Assembly: GCA_003008705.1 (NCBI GenBank)
Contig: PDUO01000024.1
Span: forward strand, 2,831 to 66,830
DNA length: 64,000 bases
Direction: 5' to 3'
Origin: Pezicula radicicola
Lineage: Eukaryota > Ascomycota > Leotiomycetes > Helotiales > Dermateaceae
In this document: piece after piece, positions 54,151-64,000 of the stretch
Numbering within the stretch: the stretch's first letter is position 1
How the letters are laid out: each line of letters starts with the position of its first letter
Translations under genes and position numbers: made by a program
The notes under the pieces: model-generated
Seen by the model: the letters and a program-made list of their open reading frames with translations, nothing else
Databases searched by the model: none
Told to the model about the DNA's origin: nothing

Positions 54151-55945
54151 ATGGCCTCAAGTATCCTTGCACCCGTTATATACGAGTTACATAACTTGAA
54201 CACCCAATCTGCTTTGTCCTCACTAAACTCCTCGTCAAGAACTGGTCTGAATTCTCTACGAAGAGATGTCCAATCCTCTCAGACAAGCATTCCACTTTCT
54301 CCTCATGTAGTCCCGACCCCTACGGTAGCTACGCAGCAGCAGCCTCTATACAATGTCTTACCCACAGGACGAAAGGTCATGATCTTAATAACAGCGAGTT
54401 TTATGACCTTGGCAGCTACTTTCTCCAGTACATCTCTGTTCCCAGCCGCACCTGAGATCGCAGCAGAGTTTGGAACTACGTCTGAAAGGATTACGCTGTC
54501 CAATGCTGCTGTGTTGGTTGCCATGGGCTTTGCTTCTTTAATTTGGACTCCTATCAGTAGTGTTAGTTATTCAATCAGTAAACACCCTGTCTTGCTTATT
54601 GATTTACTAAGTGCATTCTAGGTTTTAGGAAGAAGAACAACTTATCTATTAGCTATACTTATCTTTCTTGTCTTCTCTTTGGGTGCTGCTGTCGCTAAGG
54701 ATTTAACTACGTTTATGGCAATGAGAACACTGGCTGGATTTGAGGCTTCCTTTTTTATGGTTGCTGGACAGGCCTTGATTGCTGACATTTTTGTCCCAGT
54801 GAGTGTGTATCTGCAATATGTATTTCCGCTCAGGGACTAACGAATATCGTAGGCACAAAGAGGAACCGCTGTCGGATTCTTTCTGAGTGGAACTGTTACA
54901 GGTCCCGCTTTAGGTCCCTGTGTCGGTGGCATAATCGTCACTTTCGCCTCATGGAGAATCATCTTCTGGTTACAAGCTTGTATGGCAGGAGCAGCTCTCA
55001 TCTCAGCTTTCTTCGTAGTCCCTAGTATTCCTATTGCTAGGACCGAACTCCCGACAGGTTCGAAAATAAGACACTTATTCCTTCAGCTTAATCCTATGAG
55101 AGTCTTCAGGCTTTGGATTTATCCCAATATTCTTCTTACTGTAAGTCTTTTTACTACTCTTAGGCATTATACTAGCTGATAACAGGACTAGGATCTCGCT
55201 TGTGGAGCCTTGAGTTGGAATATGTATAGTTTGTTAGCCGCTCCTCGAACACTGATTAATCCTCGCTTTCACCTCACTTCTCCGCTTGTTTCTGGACTGT
55301 TCTACCTAGCTCCTGGTGCTGGCTTTCTCGTTGGCACGACTTTGGGTGGGAAATGGGCAGATGTAACAGTTAGACGACACATCACTAAACGTGGAGGTCT
55401 CCGTGTTCCACAGGATCGTCTCAATAGCGGTATCCTTGCATTTTTCACCCTTCTACCCATCTCAACGTTGGTGTATGGATGGAGTTTGGAATTCATCGTT
55501 GGAGGCTTACCACTTCCTACTGTGTCAATCTTCTTCTGTGGTCTTGGGTTGATGTTAGGATTTAGCAGTCTGAATACTTATTGTACTGGTAAGTAGATCA
55601 AATTCATTGAGGACGGGAACGTTGAAACTGACCTAGAATAGAAGTAATGCCCGCGAAAAGAATGGAGGTTATGGCTGGGAAATATATGATTCAATACATA
55701 TGTTCTGCTGCGGGAAGTGCTGCTGTGCTTCCGTTGATAAATACTATTGGTGTTGGTTGGGCATGTACTATGAGTATGAATCCTCAATATCTCCCTTGTA
55801 TGATTGTACATAATGTACTGACTTCAATAAAGGTGCTATTCTTGTACTTGTAGCTGGATGTCTCGTCCTTGTGTGTGCGAAATTTGGAGAATCTATGCAG
55901 CGAAGCGTTGACGATTGGTTGAAACCAAGTGGTGATCGTGAATGA
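54151..55945 (+). CDS. MFS transporter, DHA1 (drug:H+ antiporter) type
   Basis: Six exons: 54151-54561, 54622-54798, 54853-55140, 55192-55588, 55642-55773 and 55833-55945, with introns of 51-60 nt, giving 505 aa. A cytosolic N-terminus of ~75 residues precedes hydrophobic helices. MFS motif A is degenerate in loop 2-3 (SSVLGRRTTYLLA); motif C of DHA1 exporters is clear in helix 5 (SGTVTGPALGPCVGG). The central loop includes RVPQDRLNSG, common in fungal DHA1 members. Such proteins export drugs, polyamines or other small molecules at the plasma membrane; the substrate cannot be read. No biosynthetic genes lie nearby to suggest one. The C-terminal tail is short (KFGESMQRSVDDWLKPSGDR). Confidence 0.9.
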
Positions 55946-57409
55946 TTTGTGCCATGTAAATCGCTGGTACTTCATAAGTTGCCTTATCTTGTGGAAAGAA
56001 AGGTGTTTTTTTCTTTTCGACTTCCTATAAGTTCTTCATTAGAAAATTTGTGGTGCAATCCAATCTGCAAGGTACCTGACAGTATCAAACTATTTATACA
56101 ATGTGGTTGTGCTGACGAGGAGGATCATGAATATGAGTGACTACTGAGAACTAGTGCTAGTATTTGAAAAACTACAGGCGTTCGTCTGATTATTGAAAAT
56201 ACTTTTGTCAAAGCTAAAGAAGCTTCTCACTTTGATGCACATCTTTCAAACCTGCAGAGGAACTCTTGATGTCACAATATGAGTAGGAATTTCCGGTCTA
56301 CAAAGACAGCTTTGGTTATCTATCCACAAGCTTTCTAAGGAAGAGCTTTGAGACAGCGTGTCTATTTGGGACTGTTAAAGGCAACATAGCTACTTCCCAG
56401 AGAGGATTTCTCTGACAGGATGTCCATATTAGTGATGTTTGGCCCCGGACATCATTTATAAGTATTGCCAAAAGAAAAGGGAAAACTGCCACTATTTATT
56501 GAACTTTCGCTTGTAATGTGGCTATTAGTGGTCTCCTTTGTAAAAGCGAGACGGTTGCACCTAGCCACAGATGGTCGCTGCGCCAACATATACGACAACC
56601 CCTTTAATAGGTCAACATTGATATTCATGGTAAATGGCAGGTATCGAAGTAATTAGGCAAATATTGACCATTTATCTTCTGCAATACAGCGTTTCGAAGA
56701 CATCGTTCTCACCGTCTCATGACATTCACTTTGACCGTTTCAGCCTCCTCGAGATGCACCAAATAGCAAATGTGCACGGACCACAGGTAAAAATCCCGCC
56801 TTACTGTATATAGCAAGGTGTCCTCGCTTGTTTAGCACCACGATTAGCGCAGGTCTGGAGATTCCTCATCGAGTGGAATTGTAGACATCGGTCCTTGAAG
56901 CCCTCTACTTCTTCAGAGGCCCCAGAGCCACCACAACAATCCCCTATATCCTCATAATTGTGACCAAAATAAGTCCGAGTAATATAGACCTTTCGACCGT
57001 GCCAAGTATGGAGTAATTAATTGCCTAGTTGTGTTGTGGTGTTGAGTTGAAGTTGTTGCCGTGTTGCGGACCCGGTGAGTAAATCTGAGGGCATTCAGTG
57101 AAGTACATACAGACATTGAACAAAAATTAGTGCCCACGCTGGATTCGGCTGCACTCGAATCTTTCACCCCAAGAGCTGCGCGCCAGACAGATCTTGATCT
57201 TTTCAACCTCCGCACATTGTAAGAATTCCGCCCATACAATGATCCAGCTTTCTTCAACCATGCTCTGAGGGAGTCCTTTGGGATATTCCTGTGGGCAAGG
57301 CCACAATAAACTTGTCAAGAACCACTCCTCTTCTTCTCCTAATCTTTTTTCCAATCCTTCATTACCCCCAAGTCTCAAGATCTTTTCATCCCCTCTTCCC
57401 TGCATCGCC
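55946..57409. other. intergenic, nothing recognised
   Basis: 1.46 kb without a supported gene. From about 57300 a C/T-rich leader (TTCTTCTCC, CTCCTCTTCTTCTCC) precedes the next start codon. Confidence 0.55.
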
Positions 57410-60400
57410 ATGTCTCAACCAACACAGGGCATAACCTCCAAGGTTGAGGCTGGCTCTGAGAGAACCCCTAAGGAGGATGTGGCGTTGGAGAAAGAGATTG
57501 CTCGTGTCCGCCGTCAGATGGAGGAAGAGAAGGCTTCCCAAGACAGAACTAACGGAGAGGCTGTCACAGAAGACCCTTACGAATATAAGACACCTTTCTA
57601 TCCAAAGCCTTTGTATAGGCGCTGGGAACCCGGCCATCAAGAGTGGCAACCAGGCCACGCCGGACTTAGTCACTTGTACAGATCTCCGTCAGACGCTCCT
57701 CCGCCAAGACCATATCATCACACCCGGTTGCCACGAAGACCTCACGCAGAAACTCTTGTCGAAGAGGATCCCAACAAGGCCACCGCTAATTCGAAGCCAT
57801 CCCGCCGTGAAGCTAGGCGCATCCGGAAAATCCATAAACGAAATCCTGCCCTCAAAAAGTACCTTTCCTCATCCGCTAGAGTTCCCGCACCAGGCGAAAA
57901 GCAACCAGTACGCAAACCAAAGACAGGATTTGATCGTATCGTTGAGCGGTTTATTAGCCGCAATTGGCATCCTGAGGTTGTCCAAGAGCTATCTAAGCGT
58001 GGGATTGACATCAAAGACTTTCCAACTGGAGACCTTACTCGCAAGCTTAACCAGGACAAAGGACGTATCCAGTGGCTTATCAAGAGAAAGTTCCGCAAAG
58101 TCAGCCATAGACTCCACCAACGATTCTTATCAGAAGCATCTGATACATCGGGAACAGAGCTAGCGACACTATCTCGAGATTGCACGGTTTTCCCTGATCT
58201 GCAATATTTCAAGGATTCGGTTGATCAGAGAACTCCACCAAGATTTTGCCCACAAATCCCCCTTCCGAAGGAACGAGAGCGAGGACCAGCCTACGATAAA
58301 CATCTCAATCCCGCTGGCGTTGACCTACAAATCTGGCTCACAACACCAGAAGAAGCCGAGGACCATTATAGGCGACAACAAGCGTACTTAGCTCACCGAA
58401 GTGCCTCAAACAATTGGTTGCGTATCCAAGGTCGCAAACAGATTGATGATTGGCTGATTGGACGTGCACCGCCAATATCACAACGTCGTCTAAATCGTGT
58501 CATCGAACACCATTTGGCGCGGCAGCCGATCCCAAGCCTCAAGCACCGCCCTCTACCACCAGAAGAGGCTGATATAGGCATCCGAGAACCACCAAGAGCC
58601 GATAATATCGTTGCCTGGGAGGCGCTATATCTTGCTAATAGGATCAAGCCTACTTTCAAGAAGGACATTCCTTTGGTTCCGCGAGCTTGTAGTGAATCTG
58701 AGGAGGATTACTTCAATACCGAAGAGTGTGATATCACTAGTGCCCCACGACTACGTGATAGTTTCCCTGGTAAGAACCATCTTCCAGCACCTGTACCGCA
58801 AGAATATCCAAAATCATCAAAATCCGCCAAACCTAGTCCGCTTCGAACAGTTGCCTTTCAAGCAGACGAGCCACCGGTCCGCAAACCAAGTGTTCCACGC
58901 TCAAAACCTCTCATCGCTGAAGCACACTCTTTCCGCAAATACCGCCAGGAAAACCCAGGCCTTCAGGGGATCATAAAAGATTCCATCCAAAGCGGAAAGT
59001 TCTTTAAGCGAACGAAAGTCAAGAACGAAGAACCACTAAGGACAGCTGCGATTCTCATTGAGACAGAAGTCACCCAGACATTTGAACCAGCTCCTGGTTA
59101 CGAGTCAACCCAGACAAATCCGAAGCTTTCAGCTGTTAAGAACATCAAGTCTTCTGGCCTCCTTGGATTGAAGAAACTCAACTCTAAAGATCTTTCCTCT
59201 CTTAAGAAGTCCGAAAATTCCGGTATCCAGAGCTCAGAAGAACTTAATTCCAAAGTCACTTCGAAGTCCAAAGAAAGCAGTAGTGTTGTTAACGTCCCAC
59301 GTGCGCAGCACATCGAGAACCAGAATCAACTTTCTCTTGAGACACCGGTCGTTTCTAAGGCATCGACGAAGCATACCCCATATTCGGAGAAGACTTCGTT
59401 CTTGCAGAAGCCACCCCCTTTACTTGTTAGCTCCTTCGATTTCGAAGAGAAACTGCCTTCAAGTGCAACGCCGACACCTGATAAGCGAGATCCCTTTGCC
59501 ACCCCTGACAAGGACCGTTCAGTACTCCTCAAGTCTCCATTTTGGGACTCAGATTCTGCCAGTACATCATCACCTTGTCCAGTAAAACAGTATAATCGAC
59601 GCCCCTCGACACCCCTCAAAAAAAGCGTCTCTGGGTCTTCTGCGAAGGGAACAAAAGGAACTACAAAGCAGTTCCTCGACGAAGCACATCAACATCCAGT
59701 TGACTCGCACAGTCCACACCAACCCCCAATTCTCTCTGGCAAGCGGCAGGCTAACCCCAAAGAGAGACCTCACAAGGATCTAGATTGTCACAGCTACGAG
59801 CTCCAAGTCCTACCAAAGACTTACGGCTCAGTGTCATCACTGCTAAGAAATTCGTTATCGGCTGAATCTGATCTTCCAATAAAAGTACCTTCTTCTCCAA
59901 TTATTCCGCAGAGCCCGAGCTACGAACTCCAGAAATTACCAAAGGTTTACGGCTCAGTATCCTTGCTGCTGAGAAATTCGGTATCGGTTGATTCTAATCT
60001 TCCAGTGAAAGGACCTTCTTCTCCTGTCGTCCCCGAGAGCCCGAGCTACGAACTCCAGGTTCTACCGCAGGCTTACGGCTCAGTATTCTCACTGCTGAAT
60101 AATTCGTTGTCGTCTGGCCCTCCATCAAAAGAGTCTTTATTCCCTGCCGTTCCAGAGTTTGAAAACGAAGCATCTTTGGACAGGTGCCTAAGCCTTCAAG
60201 GCAAAGGATCGACCGAAAATCATTGGTCCTGGTCGCCTTGTGGAGACGAAAGATTCGCAGTTACCTCTCACTCTTCTGTGCAAGACCAGGAGTCTTTTAG
60301 AGACACTAGCGTTCAAGAGACCACCACTCAGGAGACCACTGTTGAAGATCTATCATCGGCCAGTGATATAGAAGAAACCAAAGAGAGTTCTTTCTCGGAG

Positions 60401-61771
60401 GCTTTTGAAGACAAAACTTCTTTTCTGGGTCCACAATTCCAATCAAGTGTAGCAAAGACCGAAGACTTTCGGCATTCCCTAGACCTTCTTCACGTAGGTG
60501 GAACCTTTACTGAAGAATTCCGTCTGCCCGACGTATCTCACGTAGACGAACCTCCGGATCTAGAGCTTTGTACACCCTCAGAAGTTCCGGAATCCTCAAA
60601 ATCTGAATCGTCATTCGCGGATCTTCATATTCCATCAGAGGCTCCCGAGCGATTGCATACTGAGCCAGAGGCTGAGGACCATAATCCCGCATCCGAATTT
60701 CGTGAAGCGCAACAAGCAATTCAAGAGGTTAATCCTTTAGAACGACCAGAAAGTCAACCAACAAAAGAAGATCTTCGAACTCGCCAAGCTCGTCTTTCTC
60801 TTGGATTCTGTAAGCTTTTAGAAAGAAGTGCAGAGATCAAAGCACAAGCCCCATATTGTGCGCAAAGGGAGATCTCAACCGTCTCAGAAAGTTCACCAGT
60901 TTGTTCAGAGACATCTTCTAACAATTCTCCATCGCAACCGCAAGCGCTCGAATCTCTCGAAGATCTTGTTGATACTGACTGTGGGCGTATTCCATACCGC
61001 ACAGCTCTTGCTCAAGGTGCTAAGGTTCTCTGTTACGAAGGACAAGGGCAGGCAACAGCTTGTAAATTCGACCGGCCCGCTAGAAGACCGAATCGTGTTG
61101 TTGCGAACTCTCCCAAGTCCTCTTTTGATAACTTCGAACAACCTCGCGTCATTCACGGCGTTGTTGTACCGAGAGAGAGACTACAGGCTAGACTGCAATC
61201 ATTAAGATACAGCAGGGTCTTGCAGCCTAGTGATATTGTCCCGTCGTCGTCAGCAGCTAGTGATACTGTTGAAGACGCTCGTTGCTCTGAAGAATCAGGT
61301 AAATCTGTGGCTCCATTAAATACCAGATCTCTAGCAGAAGTCAAAACAGCTGGTACTTACGACGAGAGAGAGCTTTTCGAGAGAAACTATCAACGCATCC
61401 TTGAGGATAGAGCTCTCTATACGATCAAGACTGGATCTGGCGTGTTTGGAAACATCCGCGATAAGAAGTTAGCTTGCTTGAAGCTCGACAGTTCTTCGCA
61501 AAGTGGTGATATACACTCCAATCAGAAAGGTGAAAGAGACTCCAACGGTTTTCAATCGCAAAATCTTCCGTCGCTCCCAACGACGCCAGAGTTACCTCCG
61601 CCAAATATCCCAGATAAATCACCACTGCGTGCCCAGGGTGTGGAGTGCGTCGACTTTGTGAAGCTTTCGGCGAAAGATTGTGGGTTGAAGTCAAGTGTTG
61701 ATTCGGTTTCCGAGTTTTGGGTGAGTTTTCAAATTGCTTCCCCTCGCTCCCCCTTCGATATTAGCAGCTAA
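57410..61771 (+). CDS. large disordered protein, possibly fused to the downstream kinase
   Basis: A single open frame runs from ATG 57410 (context CGCCATGT) to 61720, 1437 codons, then meets an intron-like stretch at 61721-61780 (GTGAGT...GCTAACCGATTTAG). Unspliced, it stops at TAA 61769-61771, which is part of the branch point (1453 aa). Spliced, it continues in frame for 50 codons straight into the kinase ATG at 61931. A basic N-terminal region (~130-240; GFDRIVERFISRNWHPEVVQ then LSKRGIDIKDFPTGDL) looks folded; the rest is Ser/Pro/Glu-rich. Three 42-residue repeats begin SYELQVLPKTYGSV, SYELQKLPKVYGSV and SYELQVLPQAYGSV. I do not recognise the family. Confidence 0.8.
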   Translation: MSQPTQGITSKVEAGSERTPKEDVALEKEIARVRRQMEEEKASQDRTNGEAVTEDPYEYKTPFYPKPLYRRWEPGHQEWQPGHAGLSHLYRSPSDAPPPRPYHHTRLPRRPHAETLVEEDPNKATANSKPSRREARRIRKIHKRNPALKKYLSSSARVPAPGEKQPVRKPKTGFDRIVERFISRNWHPEVVQELSKRGIDIKDFPTGDLTRKLNQDKGRIQWLIKRKFRKVSHRLHQRFLSEASDTSGTELATLSRDCTVFPDLQYFKDSVDQRTPPRFCPQIPLPKERERGPAYDKHLNPAGVDLQIWLTTPEEAEDHYRRQQAYLAHRSASNNWLRIQGRKQIDDWLIGRAPPISQRRLNRVIEHHLARQPIPSLKHRPLPPEEADIGIREPPRADNIVAWEALYLANRIKPTFKKDIPLVPRACSESEEDYFNTEECDITSAPRLRDSFPGKNHLPAPVPQEYPKSSKSAKPSPLRTVAFQADEPPVRKPSVPRSKPLIAEAHSFRKYRQENPGLQGIIKDSIQSGKFFKRTKVKNEEPLRTAAILIETEVTQTFEPAPGYESTQTNPKLSAVKNIKSSGLLGLKKLNSKDLSSLKKSENSGIQSSEELNSKVTSKSKESSSVVNVPRAQHIENQNQLSLETPVVSKASTKHTPYSEKTSFLQKPPPLLVSSFDFEEKLPSSATPTPDKRDPFATPDKDRSVLLKSPFWDSDSASTSSPCPVKQYNRRPSTPLKKSVSGSSAKGTKGTTKQFLDEAHQHPVDSHSPHQPPILSGKRQANPKERPHKDLDCHSYELQVLPKTYGSVSSLLRNSLSAESDLPIKVPSSPIIPQSPSYELQKLPKVYGSVSLLLRNSVSVDSNLPVKGPSSPVVPESPSYELQVLPQAYGSVFSLLNNSLSSGPPSKESLFPAVPEFENEASLDRCLSLQGKGSTENHWSWSPCGDERFAVTSHSSVQDQESFRDTSVQETTTQETTVEDLSSASDIEETKESSFSEAFEDKTSFLGPQFQSSVAKTEDFRHSLDLLHVGGTFTEEFRLPDVSHVDEPPDLELCTPSEVPESSKSESSFADLHIPSEAPERLHTEPEAEDHNPASEFREAQQAIQEVNPLERPESQPTKEDLRTRQARLSLGFCKLLERSAEIKAQAPYCAQREISTVSESSPVCSETSSNNSPSQPQALESLEDLVDTDCGRIPYRTALAQGAKVLCYEGQGQATACKFDRPARRPNRVVANSPKSSFDNFEQPRVIHGVVVPRERLQARLQSLRYSRVLQPSDIVPSSSAASDTVEDARCSEESGKSVAPLNTRSLAEVKTAGTYDERELFERNYQRILEDRALYTIKTGSGVFGNIRDKKLACLKLDSSSQSGDIHSNQKGERDSNGFQSQNLPSLPTTPELPPPNIPDKSPLRAQGVECVDFVKLSAKDCGLKSSVDSVSEFWVSFQIASPRSPFDISS
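59792..60169 (+). repeat. 126-bp in-frame tandem repeat, three copies
   Basis: Copies start at 59792, 59918 and 60044, exactly 126 bp (42 codons) apart. Each begins AGCTACGA(G/A)CTCCA and encodes SYELQxLPxxYGSVxxLLxN followed by a Ser/Pro-rich spacer. Copies 1 and 2 are closest; copy 3 diverges after the first half, so its end is approximate. Confidence 0.85.
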
Positions 61772-61930
61772 CCGATTTAGGTCGCTCCAAAACTACCAAC
61801 CAAGACACCAAACCCAACGTTTTTGGCACCACCTATTCTACGTGTCGGACCATCCCGTGTACACGAGAAGACAAAAGCACTTGGAGCTTATAATCAGTAC
61901 TTACAACTCGAACAAGAGTCTTTCTTCAAC

Positions 61931-64000
61931 ATGGATAGTTCAAGGTTGTCGGCCAGACCGGCGCAATACTCTTCCCAGAGATCGCAACAAGTTGAAGATG
62001 CGCGCCAGATGCAGCAGAGCGTCTTTGAGGCCGCCAAGAAGGCTGGTAAAGATCCTCCAAAGTATACCCTGCTACAGTTGATTGGAAAGGGAGCATTCGG
62101 TAGAGTTTACAAAGGGTAAATACCTATCCAAATCAAAACGTTTGAGTCATTGCTGATACCATTGCAGCAAAGATATGGAGACAGCTGCAGTCGTGGCAAT
62201 AAAGACCATTGATATTGATGAGAGTGATACCCTCAATCCGCGACAAGCCGATGCGTATGGCGATTTTCTTAAAGAAGTCAATGCTTTGACTGCTTTGAGT
62301 GAGATCAAAGCTCGCAACATTAACCATGTCATTGAAGCATTACCAGTTGGAAAATCCATGTGGATGATCACTGAGTACTGCGCCGGCGGTAGTGTTTCAA
62401 CTTTGGTAAGTATTGCAATTCTTGCCTTCTGTGAAGTCAGAGCTGACGCAAGAATAGATGAATCCCACAAAGCCGGGTGGACTACAGGAAAAGTGGATCA
62501 TTCCAATTATTAGAGAAGTAGCCGAAGCCATTAGATGGGTGCACTCTGTCAAGATTATCCACAGAGACATCAAATGTAAGTCTTCTGCATTTGTCCAGGT
62601 TAGCATTACTGCGCTAATATTACATATAGGTGGAAATGTGCTTGTTACTGAACAAGGCGGCGTCCAGCTTTGTGATTTTGGAATCTCAAGCATGCTTGAC
62701 TCCAAGCTCGACAAGAGAAAGACAGTGATTGGAACCCCAAACTGGATGGCACCCGAGCTGTTCGATGGCAGAGCGATTTATGGTCAAGATATTGACATCT
62801 GGGCATTTGGTGCCATGATATACGAGATCGCCACAGGTCTTCCGCCAAATGCTGGTCTGGCTTTTGATGATATTGGAACAACACTCAAAAAGTCGGCACC
62901 GCGTTTAGAAGGAGGAAATTATTCAAATGAGCTGCGCGACCTCGTTGCTTTCTGCCTAGAGGAGATCCCTAGCGCTCGTCCCGATATTGAGGATGTTGAA
63001 AAGCACCCCTATATCTACAACACGGCTTCAAAGTATCCCACCTCGTCGCTTGCAGGACTGGTGAGAGCTTATAAAATGTGGGAAGATCATGGTGGAAGTA
63101 GAAGGTCACTTTTCATGGCTGGCGGAGCACAAGGGCCGTCAGAAGTCAATTCAAATGCGTTTGACGGCGAATGGAACTTCAGTACAACGGCTGCGTTCGA
63201 TCAGCAAGTTGATCGCGAGTCCAATCCACAAGACGTCTTTGATGCTTATGGAACATCCGTTGAACTGGATACATCCTTCGCACAACGCTCAACTCCACAG
63301 AAAGGTCGGAGACGACCACCTCCACAAGCTCTGGCTCCTATTAAAAATCCTCTGGAGAGAGTTTTCGATCAAAAGACTATGTCTAATTACAATGACAACA
63401 GCAGAGAGCGGTATGGTCTTGACGGAAATCAACAGGAACAGCAGTACGAATTTTTAGGCGACCTCCCTCTCCGCAATGACACCATCCAGCAACCCACGAG
63501 AGAATCCTTGATCGATCTTGGTGGCTACGATGCTGGTATGGGTATCTCAAGCTTCAATGATATGGATACCATCAGGGCCAGCCGACGTGGACGAGATGAG
63601 GACATCGATGATGACTATGGTGAAACACCAAGCTTCAACCGTCCAGCACTGAGCGATCCAGAACAAGTCGGAAACAACAGACGTACTCAAGACTGGAAGT
63701 TCCCCTCCATGGCACCGCCAGCATCTGCAGATCCCGAGACATCACGCTTTCCGTCAAGTTACAACCCACCTCTACCAGCCATGACCCCAGGTTCCGGTGG
63801 GCGACCAGCGCTTATCCATCACCCAACAGAGCCTCTAGGAACAGCTTTCGGGGGCATCGCCAACTCGAGTGCCCTGGATCGAATGTCTGTGAGTTCTCTT
63901 ATTGATCTGGACATGAGTGTTCCGGATCCTATCGACTTCAGCGCCAGACCATCCACCGCCAACTCTGATGTAGGCTCTGTGACCAGCGAGTTGACATCAC
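61931..64000 (+). CDS. GCK/Ste20-family protein kinase, NAK1/KIC1 type (partial, runs off window)
   Basis: Exons in the window: 61931-62115, 62168-62405, 62458-62575 and 62630 to the end, with introns of 52-54 nt; at least 637 codons and no stop reached. Kinase motifs: glycine loop IGKGAFGRVYKG, VAIKTIDID lysine, HRDIKCGNVL catalytic loop, DFGISSML, GTPNWMAPELFD, and DIDIWAFGAMIYEIATG. These place it in the MST/YSK-like GCK group with yeast Kic1 and fission-yeast Nak1, which act upstream of the NDR kinase (RAM/MOR) pathway in polarity and cell separation. The tail is disordered. MDSSRLSARP at 61931 resembles the usual start of fungal homologues, but the frame stays open upstream through 61781 and, by splicing, into the preceding ORF. 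Confidence 0.92.

Overview
The window is nuclear DNA of a filamentous ascomycete (Pezizomycotina; possibly Leotiomycetes, but that finer placement is a guess). The evidence is many short introns of about 45-70 nt with GT...CTAAC/CTGAC...AG signals, a tRNA with an intron after position 37, and single-copy fungal genes: WSS1, KEL3, VPS71/ZNHIT1, PDI1, MON1, DOP1, RRN3, HAP3/hapC, GIM4, CMC2, a TMEM14 protein, OST2/DAD1, GRH1, TGS1 and a NAK1/KIC1-type GCK kinase. Coordinates of spliced genes were rebuilt by hand from reading frame, splice signals and family motifs; none is backed by transcripts.

Layout. 1-3300 is a very AT-rich block without usable ORFs, probably a mutated (RIP-like) transposon relic, with a 42-bp tandem repeat. 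3.6-9.5 kb holds a doubtful small gene, a WSS1 protease, a cysteine-rich small secreted protein and an intron-containing tRNA. 9.9-20.5 kb holds a proline iminopeptidase (-), KEL3 (+), a ZNHIT1/Vps71-like protein (-), a mitochondrial membrane protein (-) and PDI (-). 22.5-28 kb holds two fungal proteins of unknown function (+). 28-36.2 kb holds the divergent pair MON1 (-) / DOP1 (+). 36.2-40 kb is gene-free. 40-44.3 kb holds RRN3 (-) and HAP3/hapC (-). 46.7-53.1 kb is dense: GIM4 (-) / CMC2 (+) divergent, TMEM14 (-), OST2 (+), GRH1 (-) / TGS1 (+) divergent. 54.1-56 kb holds an MFS transporter. 57.4 kb to the end holds a large disordered protein whose frame splices directly into a GCK-family kinase that leaves the window.

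There is no dedicated gene cluster; these are housekeeping genes of trafficking (MON1, DOP1, GRH1), ER folding and glycosylation (PDI, OST2), transcription and RNA (RRN3, HAP3, TGS1, VPS71), mitochondria (CMC2, TMEM14, the 115-aa protein) and proteostasis (GIM4, WSS1).

The most interesting signals are: (1) a family of small non-autonomous elements, at least ten copies in the gene-poor gaps, built from an 18-nt unit (GAGTTACTCAAATCAAGT and variants) and, in the better copies, flanked by imperfect inverted repeats; (2) two consecutive 8-nt micro-exons that encode most of the first CGHC active-site region of PDI; (3) an in-frame spliced link between a ~1437-codon ORF and a GCK kinase; (4) a TMEM14 gene whose start codon is alone on its coding exon.
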